Source of the DNA: Nocardioides mesophilus
GTDB taxonomy: Bacteria > Actinomycetota > Actinomycetes > Propionibacteriales > Nocardioidaceae
Assembly: GCF_014395785.1 (NCBI RefSeq)
Contig: NZ_CP060713.1
Span: 1,578,501-1,642,500 of the forward strand
Reading direction: 5' to 3'
Length of the DNA stretch: 64,000 nt
Below the pieces are notes generated by a model. It ran no database searches, was not told where the DNA came from, and was given only the letters and a program-made list of their open reading frames with translations. How positions within the stretch are numbered: position 1 is the first letter of the stretch; every line of letters begins with the position of its first letter. This document shows, piece by piece, positions 57,636-64,000 of this stretch. A program made the translations under genes and the position numbers.

Positions 57636-60089
57636 ATGCAGATCTTCGCCATCGTGGTGTCCCTGGCGTTCACCGCCGTGGGACTCGCCCTGTTCATCAA
57701 GGCGATCCAGCAGATCCTCGCGGTCGTCAGGCTCGGCCAACCGGCCCCGCACCGCACCGACCGGCCCGGCGCCCGGACCGTCACGATGCTCAAGGAGACC
57801 CTGGGGCACACCCGGATGCTCCAGTGGACCAAGGTCGGGGCCGCGCACTGGTTCGTGTTCATCGGCTTCGGGCTGCTGTTCGCGACGCTGGTCAACGCCT
57901 ACGGCCAGCTGTTCGACGAGCACTTCATCCTGCCGATCATCGGCCACTTCTTCCTGTTCGAGTGGGTCACCGAGTTCTTCGCCTGGGCGATGATCGTCGC
58001 GATCCTGCCGTTCATGGTCTACCGCGCCACGCGGCCCAAGGAGCGGGTGCGCGGCGAGAAGGGCCGGCTCTACGGCTCGACCATGTGGCAGGGCTACTTC
58101 GTCGAGTGGGTCATCCTCACCGTCGGCATCTGCATCCTGATGCTGCGCTTCTTCGAGTACGCCCTGCAGCACGTCAGCGGCGACGGGCAGCAGGCCACCG
58201 CGTTCCACTTCCCGCTCACCTTCTGGGCCGGGGAGCTCTTCACCGGTCTCACGGCGTCCACCCTGGCCAACCTGATCTGGCTGGTGGCGATGCTCAAGAT
58301 CGTCATCTCCATGACCTGGATGATCGTCCTCGGGCTGAACCCGAACATGGGCGTGGCCTGGCACCGGTTCGCGGCGTTCTTCAACATCTGGTTCAAGCGC
58401 AAGGCCGACGGCGGCACCGCCCTCGGCGGGCTGGCGCCGATGATGGTGGACGGCAAGCCGATCGACTTCGAGAACATCGAGGACCTCGACGAGGACGCCC
58501 CGATGGGCGTCGGCAAGATCGAGGACTTCGCCTGGAAGGGCATCCTCGACTTCACCACCTGCACCGAGTGCGGCCGCTGCCAGTCGCAGTGCCCGGCCTG
58601 GAACACCGAGAAGCCGCTCTCCCCCAAGCTGCTGATCACCAACCTGCGCGACCACGCCTACGCCAAGGCGCCGTACCTGCTGGCCGACGAGGCGGACCGC
58701 GAGAACCTCCCCGACAGCGTCAAGGCCGAGGCGCAGCGAGAGCTGGTCGGCGCGACCGAGGGCTACGCCTGGCAGCCCAGCGGCGGCGCCGTCATCGACC
58801 CCGAGGTGCTGTGGGACTGCACCAACTGCGGCGCCTGCGTCCAGCAGTGCCCGGTCGACATCGAGCACGTCGACCACATCATCGACATGCGCCGCTACCA
58901 GGTGCTCATCGAGTCGAACTTCCCCTCCGAGCTCAACGGCCTCTTCAAGGGCCTGGAGAACAAGGGCAACCCGTGGAACATGTCGCCGAACGCGCGCATG
59001 GACTGGGCCAAGGACCTCGACTTCGAGGTCAAGCAGGTCGGGGTCGAGGTCGAGGACCTCGACGAGGTCGACTGGCTCTTCTGGGTCGGCTGCGCCGGCG
59101 CCTACGAGGACCGGGCAAAGAAGACCACCCGCGCGGTGGCCGAGCTGCTGGACATGGCGGGCGTCGACTTCGCGGTCCTCGGTGACGGGGAGACCTGCAC
59201 GGGCGACCCGGCCCGCCGGGCCGGCAACGAGTTCGTCTTCCAGCAGCTGGCCATGCAGAACGCCGAGGTGTTCAAGGAGACGAAGGTCAAGAAGGTCGTC
59301 TCCACCTGCGCGCACTGCTTCAACACGCTGAAGAACGAGTACTCCCAGTTCGGCGTCGAGCTCGAGGTCGTGCACCACACCCAGCTGCTGAACCGGCTGG
59401 TCCGCGAGGGCCGGCTCACGCCGGTGCCGGAGTCCTCCGGTCCGAAGAAGACGCTGACCTACCACGACCCGTGCTTCCTCGGCCGGCACAACCAGGTCTA
59501 CTCGCCGCCGCGCGAGCTGCTCCAGGTGATCCCGAACGCCGAGCTCAAGGAGATGCCGCGCAACAGCGAGCGCTCCTTCTGCTGCGGCGCCGGCGGCGCC
59601 CGGATGTGGATGGAGGAGAAGGTCGGCGAGCGGATCAACCTCAACCGCACCACCGAGGCCGTGGAGACCGGCGCCGACCAGATCGCGGTCGGCTGCCCGT
59701 TCTGCCGGGTGATGCTCTCCGACGGGCTGACCGCCAAGCAGGCCGACGGCTCGGCGCGCGAGGAGGTCGAGGTGCTCGACGTGGCGCAGCTGCTGCTCGC
59801 CTCGGTCAAGCGCGAGCCGGTGCAGGCCGAGCCGGAGCCCGGCGACGTCACGCAGACCCCGGAGACGGTCAGCGACACCGCCCAGGTGGGCGCAGCCGCC
59901 CAAGCGCACGAGGACGTGGCGCCCGTGGCCGAGCCGGAGCCGGCCGCGGACCCTGAGCCCGTGGCGGAACCCGAGCCGGTCGCGGACCCCGAGCCCGTCG
60001 TCGAGCCAGAGCCGGCCGCGGACCCCGAGCCCGTGGCCGAGCCCACCACCGAGCGGAAGCGGGAGCCGGAGGACGACCGGCTCTTCTGA
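57636..60089 (+). CDS. EtfD-like membrane Fe-S oxidoreductase (heterodisulfide reductase-related)
   Basis: An 817-residue protein. Six N-terminal helices (residues 1-250) are followed by a two-cluster 4Fe-4S domain (CTECGRCQSQCPAW near 310; CTNCGACVQQCPVD near 395). Two CCG-type HdrB-like domains come next (STCAHCFNT, DPCFLGRHN and RSFCCGAGGARMW). The C-terminal 90 residues are repeats of EPEPVAD type. Its closest known relative in form is mycobacterial Rv0338c/EtfD, which takes electrons from ETF during fatty-acid beta-oxidation to the membrane quinone. GAGGAG stands 5 nt before the ATG. Confidence 0.85.
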   Translation: MQIFAIVVSLAFTAVGLALFIKAIQQILAVVRLGQPAPHRTDRPGARTVTMLKETLGHTRMLQWTKVGAAHWFVFIGFGLLFATLVNAYGQLFDEHFILPIIGHFFLFEWVTEFFAWAMIVAILPFMVYRATRPKERVRGEKGRLYGSTMWQGYFVEWVILTVGICILMLRFFEYALQHVSGDGQQATAFHFPLTFWAGELFTGLTASTLANLIWLVAMLKIVISMTWMIVLGLNPNMGVAWHRFAAFFNIWFKRKADGGTALGGLAPMMVDGKPIDFENIEDLDEDAPMGVGKIEDFAWKGILDFTTCTECGRCQSQCPAWNTEKPLSPKLLITNLRDHAYAKAPYLLADEADRENLPDSVKAEAQRELVGATEGYAWQPSGGAVIDPEVLWDCTNCGACVQQCPVDIEHVDHIIDMRRYQVLIESNFPSELNGLFKGLENKGNPWNMSPNARMDWAKDLDFEVKQVGVEVEDLDEVDWLFWVGCAGAYEDRAKKTTRAVAELLDMAGVDFAVLGDGETCTGDPARRAGNEFVFQQLAMQNAEVFKETKVKKVVSTCAHCFNTLKNEYSQFGVELEVVHHTQLLNRLVREGRLTPVPESSGPKKTLTYHDPCFLGRHNQVYSPPRELLQVIPNAELKEMPRNSERSFCCGAGGARMWMEEKVGERINLNRTTEAVETGADQIAVGCPFCRVMLSDGLTAKQADGSAREEVEVLDVAQLLLASVKREPVQAEPEPGDVTQTPETVSDTAQVGAAAQAHEDVAPVAEPEPAADPEPVAEPEPVADPEPVVEPEPAADPEPVAEPTTERKREPEDDRLF

Positions 60090-60099
60090 GCGGCCGCCG

Positions 60100-61368
60100 A
60101 TGACCGCGACCGACGCCGTGACCGGGCAGCGCCGCCCGGGCCCCCGCCCGCGGCGGCTGCTGCGCCGCCTGCTGGTCTGGCTGACGGTGCTCGCCGTGCT
60201 GGCGGTCGCGGTGTTCCTCGGCGGCGGCGGGTGGTACTTCGCCGGGCAGATCAACGCTGACGCCCTGCAGGTGCGCCACGTCGACGGTGAGTTCGAGCTG
60301 CGCGTCGTGTCCGCCGGCTCCGGGCAGGTGGTGCTGTCCAGCCGCGACCGGGAGGCGCTGGACCTGCTGACCGCCGGGTCGACGTACGGGCTGCTCTGGC
60401 AGGACGGCTACGGCCAGCTCACCGGCCCGGCCCAGCGGCGCCCGGGCGGCGCCGTGGTCCGCGACCTCACGGTCCTGGACGGCGACCGGCCCGCCGCCGG
60501 CAGCGCGGCACGGCTGGACCGCGACGCCTTCCCCGACGACCCGCGCCTCGCGCTCGGCGCCGACACTCCCGACGAGTCCGACACACCGCAGGTGCGGGAG
60601 GTGCGGATCCCCTCCGTTGGCGGCACCTTCCCGGCCTGGCTGGCCGAGCAGAGGGACGCGGCCGACGGGGCCGGTCGGACCTGGGCGGTGCTCGTGCACG
60701 GCAAGGGCGGCACCCGCGCGGAGATGTACCGGATGATGCGCACCACCGTCGCCGCCGGGCTGCCGTCCCTGGACGTGACCTACCGCAACGACCAGGGGCT
60801 GCGACGCGACGGCACCGGGCGCTACCGGTTCGGCCGCACGGAGTGGCGCGAGCTGGCGGCGGCGGTTCACTACGCCACCTCGCACGGCGCCACCGACGTG
60901 GTCCTGGTCGGCGCCAGCATGGGCGGCGCGATCGTGGCGTCGTACCTCGAGCGGACCCCCGACGCACCGGTCGTCGGAGCTGTCCTCGACGCCCCGATGC
61001 TCGACTTCGGGGCCACGGTCGACTACGGCGCCGCCCGTACGCCGCTGCCGGTGCTCGGCAACGTCCCGGGTCCGCTGACGTGGACGGCGAAGCGCACCGC
61101 GACGCTGCGCTACGGCGTCGACTGGAAGGCGGTGGACTACCTCGACGACAGCTCCTGGCTGACCGTGCCGGCCCTGGTCTGGCACGGCACCGACGACGGC
61201 ACGGTGCCGCTGTCGACCAGCCGGCGGCTGGCCGAGGCGCACCCGGACCTCGTCGCCCTGGAGATCGTCGACGGCGCCACCCACGTCGGCTCCTGGAACA
61301 CCGACCCCGGGCGCTACGCCGACACGCTCGACGACTTCCTCCACCGGGTCTCCACCCCGCCCTCCTGA
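60100..61368 (+). CDS. Alpha/beta hydrolase with N-terminal membrane anchor
   Basis: A 422-residue protein with a helix at about residues 25-48 (LLVWLTVLAVLAVAVFLGGG) and an extracytoplasmic alpha/beta hydrolase. The nucleophile elbow is GASMGGA (near residue 270). A conserved AWLAEQ segment precedes VLVHGKGGTRAEMYRMMR (oxyanion region), and the catalytic Asp/His are suggested by WHGTDDGTVPLS and DGATHVGSW. The substrate is unknown, probably an ester or peptide outside the cytoplasm. It follows the EtfD-like gene by 10 bp and may be cotranscribed. Confidence 0.78.
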   Translation: MTATDAVTGQRRPGPRPRRLLRRLLVWLTVLAVLAVAVFLGGGGWYFAGQINADALQVRHVDGEFELRVVSAGSGQVVLSSRDREALDLLTAGSTYGLLWQDGYGQLTGPAQRRPGGAVVRDLTVLDGDRPAAGSAARLDRDAFPDDPRLALGADTPDESDTPQVREVRIPSVGGTFPAWLAEQRDAADGAGRTWAVLVHGKGGTRAEMYRMMRTTVAAGLPSLDVTYRNDQGLRRDGTGRYRFGRTEWRELAAAVHYATSHGATDVVLVGASMGGAIVASYLERTPDAPVVGAVLDAPMLDFGATVDYGAARTPLPVLGNVPGPLTWTAKRTATLRYGVDWKAVDYLDDSSWLTVPALVWHGTDDGTVPLSTSRRLAEAHPDLVALEIVDGATHVGSWNTDPGRYADTLDDFLHRVSTPPS

Positions 61369-61583
61369 TTCGGGAGAGATGGCCCGCGCAGTCCCCTACG
61401 CGGCTTCTGGTCCACGCGACATTGCCACTGAAACGCTTCCAGGTAAGGCGGTCGGGCCCCCTCAGGCTGGCGCGATGACGCTATGGGTCGCTCCCGGCTG
61501 CCGGGTTCATGCTGGCATCAGCCAATCATCCGGGGGTCCTTCCGCCCACCAGGGCGCCCCCCTTGTCTCGGAAGGGATGTCCC
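61369..61583. other. Gap before the second peptide-type ABC operon
   Basis: A 215-bp stretch with no supported gene. It holds a small CCCGGC-TG-CCGGG hairpin (61493-61505). I see no well-placed promoter pair, although a TATGGGT word near 61482 could serve as a -10. It must hold the promoter for the following operon. Confidence 0.4.
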
Positions 61584-63461
61584 ATGGTGCGACGCCCGTC
61601 CCGAGGCCGGAACGCCGGCCTCCTCGCCCTCCTCACGGCATGCCTTCTGGTGGTGGCGGCGTGCTCAGGTGGCAGCTCCAACAACAGCTCCAGCACCAAC
61701 AGCTCGCCACCGAGCCCCACCGGCACGCCGATCGCGGGCGGGTCGGTGAGCGTGGCTCTGCCGGCGGCGGTGACGCCGAACTGGATCTTCCCGATGGCCA
61801 GCCTGGAGTTCTTCAGCGTCTACAACATCTCGTGGCTGCAGCAGCCGATGTACCGGCCGCTGTACTGGTTCGGCGGGCACAACGACCAGCCCACCCTCGA
61901 CGCAGGCCTGTCGGTCGCCGAGAAGCCCTCGTTCTCCTCCGACGGCACCTCGGTGACGATGAAGATCAAGCCGTGGAAGTGGTCCAACGGCGAGGCCGTC
62001 AACGCCGACAACGTCATCTTCTGGATGAACATGATCAAGGCGGAGAAGGCCAACTGGGCGGCCTACGTGCCGGGTGAGTTCCCCGACAACGTCACCAAGG
62101 TGAGCAAGATCGACGATCAGACGGTCAAGTTCGACCTCGACTCGAAGTACTCCAGCAACTGGTTCACCTACAACGAGCTGTCGCAGGTGACGCCGATGCC
62201 GATGGCCTGGGACGTGACCAGCACCTCGGCCAAGGCCGGGAGCGGTGGCTGCACCACCGACATGGCGAAGTGCAAGGCGGTCTACGACTTCCTGGTCTCC
62301 CAGTCCAAGGACCAGCAGAGCTACGCCAGCAGCAAGATCTGGAGCGTCGTGAACGGTCCGTGGAAGCTCGGCAGCTACAGCTCGTCCGGCAACTTCACGT
62401 TCGTGCCGAACAAGGACTACTCCGGTTCCCCGAAGCCGAAGCTCGACGAGGTCAAGTTCCTTCCCTTCACCAGCGACTCCGCGGAGTACAACGTGCTGAA
62501 GTCCGGGAGCACCATCGACATCGGCACCGTCCCACCGCAGGACCTGCCGCAGAAGCCGGCGGACTCCGACGTCCCGGGCACCAACCCGCTCGGCGCGAAC
62601 TACTACCTCGCTCCCGAGTTCACCTGGTCGGTGAACTACTTCCCGATCAACTTCAACAACCCGACTCTCGGTCCGGCGTTCAAGCAGCTCTACGTGCGGC
62701 AGGCCCTGCAGATGACGCTGAACCAGCCGGTGGGGATCGACAAGGCACTGTTGGGCTACGGCTATGAGAACTACTCGCCTGTGCCGGTCAAGCCCGACAA
62801 CCAGTGGCTGAGCCCCGAGGCGCAGGCAGGAAACCCCTACCCCTTCGACGCGAACAAGGCGAAGAGCCTGCTCACCAGCCACGGCTGGACCGACCAGGGC
62901 GGCGTGATGACCTGCACCAAGCCTGGCACGGCAGCCGACCAGTGCGGCGCGGGTGTCAAGTCCGGGACCAAGCTGTCGGTCAAGTACGACTACGCCTCCG
63001 GGTCGCAGCCGTTCAACCAGCAGATGCAGCAGTACAAGTCCGACGCCGCCAAGGCCGGCATCGAGCTGAACATGAAGCAGATGCCGTTCAACTCAGTGCT
63101 CGGCGAGTCCGTGACGTGCAAGCCCACCGAGCCGGCCTGCGCCTGGCAGGTGACCAACTGGGGTGGTGGCTGGATCTACGCCCCCGACTTCCTGCCGACC
63201 GGTGAGTCGCTGTTCGCGACCGGAGCCGGCTCGAACTCGGGCAGCTACAGCGACCCGAAGATGGACCAGCTGATCACCGCCTCGCAGAAGCTCAACGGCA
63301 CCGGACCGCTCTACGACTACGAGAACTACACGATGGAGCAGCTGCCGGTGATCTTCCAGTCCAACAGCTACAACATCAAGGCGGTCTCGACGACGGTCGG
63401 CGGGGTGATCTTCAACCCGCTCCTGACGCTGACCCCCGAGTACTGGTACCGCACGCAGTGA
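61584..63461 (+). CDS. ABC transporter substrate-binding lipoprotein, family 5 (second peptide-type system)
   Basis: A 625-residue binding protein. A signal peptide ends in a lipobox VAAC (LLVVAACSGGSSNN), followed by an unusually long Ser/Asn-rich linker. The mature domain resembles peptide/nickel-type binding proteins (TMKIKPWKWSNGEAVNADNV near residue 130). The N-terminus starts at the ATG behind GGAAGGGA. Four cysteines in the mature part (CTTDMAKC, TCKPTEPAC) look like two disulfide pairs. It is followed by the permease with a four-base overlap. It does not resemble the 36987 protein closely, so the two systems probably carry different solutes. Confidence 0.9.
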   Translation: MVRRPSRGRNAGLLALLTACLLVVAACSGGSSNNSSSTNSSPPSPTGTPIAGGSVSVALPAAVTPNWIFPMASLEFFSVYNISWLQQPMYRPLYWFGGHNDQPTLDAGLSVAEKPSFSSDGTSVTMKIKPWKWSNGEAVNADNVIFWMNMIKAEKANWAAYVPGEFPDNVTKVSKIDDQTVKFDLDSKYSSNWFTYNELSQVTPMPMAWDVTSTSAKAGSGGCTTDMAKCKAVYDFLVSQSKDQQSYASSKIWSVVNGPWKLGSYSSSGNFTFVPNKDYSGSPKPKLDEVKFLPFTSDSAEYNVLKSGSTIDIGTVPPQDLPQKPADSDVPGTNPLGANYYLAPEFTWSVNYFPINFNNPTLGPAFKQLYVRQALQMTLNQPVGIDKALLGYGYENYSPVPVKPDNQWLSPEAQAGNPYPFDANKAKSLLTSHGWTDQGGVMTCTKPGTAADQCGAGVKSGTKLSVKYDYASGSQPFNQQMQQYKSDAAKAGIELNMKQMPFNSVLGESVTCKPTEPACAWQVTNWGGGWIYAPDFLPTGESLFATGAGSNSGSYSDPKMDQLITASQKLNGTGPLYDYENYTMEQLPVIFQSNSYNIKAVSTTVGGVIFNPLLTLTPEYWYRTQ

Positions 63462-64000
63462 CCGCGTTCCTGCTGCGGCGGACGGTCCAGGCGGTCATCG
63501 TGATGCTGCTGGTGTCGCTGATCGTGTTCGTCCTGCTGCAGATGCTCCCCGGCGGCGCGGCCCGAGCCATCCTCGGGCCGCGCGCCACCCCGGCCCAGCT
63601 CGAGCACTTCAACCAGCAGAACGGGTTGGACAAGCCGGTCTTCCAGCAGTACCTGATCTGGCTCAACCATCTGATCCACGGGGACCTCGGCTACAGCTAC
63701 AAGCTCAACCAGAGCGTGTCGTCGCTGATCGCGGCGAAGCTGCCGAAGACGATCGTGCTCAACCTGCTCGCGCTGGTGTTCTCGGTGGCGCTGGCCGTGC
63801 CGATCGGGCTGACCCAGGCCGTCCGCCGCAACAGCCTGTTCGACTACTCGGCCACCTTCCTGGGGTTCGTCTTCTACTCCACGCCGATCTTCTTCCTCAG
63901 CCTGCTGATGGTGCTGTGGTTCTCGCTCAACCTGGGCTGGTTCCCGGCGCAGGCGCCACAGGCGGAGACGGTGGCCGGGATCCTCGCCGATCCCAAGGCC
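63458..64000 (+). CDS. ABC transporter permease, DppB/OppB type (truncated by window end)
   Basis: The frame begins at GTG 63458, overlapping the binding-protein stop by four bases (GTGA), and is open to the window end, 181 codons. The N-terminus TAFLLRRTVQAVIVMLLVSL is the standard first helix of DppB permeases, followed by the LPGGAARAILGPRATPAQLE segment and GDLGYSYKLNQSVSSLIAAK. Further helices (VFSVALAVPIGLTQAVRRNS and beyond) follow. The rest of the operon, probably the second permease and ATPases, lies outside. Confidence 0.9.
   Translation, partial: MTAFLLRRTVQAVIVMLLVSLIVFVLLQMLPGGAARAILGPRATPAQLEHFNQQNGLDKPVFQQYLIWLNHLIHGDLGYSYKLNQSVSSLIAAKLPKTIVLNLLALVFSVALAVPIGLTQAVRRNSLFDYSATFLGFVFYSTPIFFLSLLMVLWFSLNLGWFPAQAPQAETVAGILADPKA

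Overview
The window is a GC-rich, gene-dense actinobacterial chromosome segment. The gene content fits the Nocardioidaceae (Nocardioides or a close relative), but that is inference and no marker gene fixes the genus. Pointers are the HspR-type dnaK-grpE-dnaJ-hspR-clpB heat-shock locus with a HAIR-like operator, a DUF3151 gene beside class II aldolase, a mycothiol-dependent-type DinB/maleylpyruvate isomerase protein, a sortase beside pyrE, an EtfD-like membrane Fe-S oxidoreductase, and many genes with an extended TANNNT -10 element only 5 to 7 nt before the start codon (leaderless-type promoters). No rRNA, tRNA, transposase, integrase or CRISPR array was seen.

Layout: 1-6.2 kb holds a truncated lipid kinase gene, a LuxR-type regulator, DUF3151, fructose-bisphosphate aldolase, a split sugar PTS (EIIC divergent from EIIB and EIIA) and a SpoU methyltransferase. 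6.3-10.1 kb holds two DedA paralogues flanking a FUSC-type membrane protein, a small ion-channel protein and a strange non-coding interval with two mirror-image arrays of 32-bp repeats. 10.1-14.4 kb holds a DinB-type protein, pyrE, sortase, aminotransferase and a PP2C/SpoIIE phosphatase. 14.4-17.0 kb is an arsenic island (arsR-acr3-arsC divergent from arsI/cadI). 17.0-25.5 kb holds a Pro/Gln-rich membrane protein and the heat-shock locus.

26.2-33.7 kb is a sugar (probably glucoside) utilisation locus: ATPase, binding protein, two permeases, GH1 beta-glucosidase and a LacI regulator, with a perfect GTAAACGTTTAC operator over the main promoter. 33.7-39.8 kb is an oligopeptide-type ABC transporter operon in the order permease, binding protein, permease, ATPase, ATPase. 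40-46 kb holds a P450, an MFS exporter, a large MalT-like LuxR regulator and a small basic protein gene coupled to it. 46.2-56.5 kb is a histidine-utilisation region (hutI, hutF, an M20-type amidohydrolase, hutU, hutH and an IclR regulator), interrupted by a nitroreductase and a DUF1992 gene on the other strand. 56.6-64 kb holds PPK2, an EtfD-like oxidoreductase, an alpha/beta hydrolase and the start of a second peptide-type ABC operon that runs off the window.

Five genes (an Ig-like secreted protein, the sugar ABC ATPase with two breaks, the peptide ABC ATPase, the P450, and a GNAT protein) carry apparent single-base frameshifts next to short G/C runs. Their protein families stay intact on both sides, and most breaks are repaired by adding one base. 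This looks more like systematic homopolymer under-calling than five independent pseudogenes.
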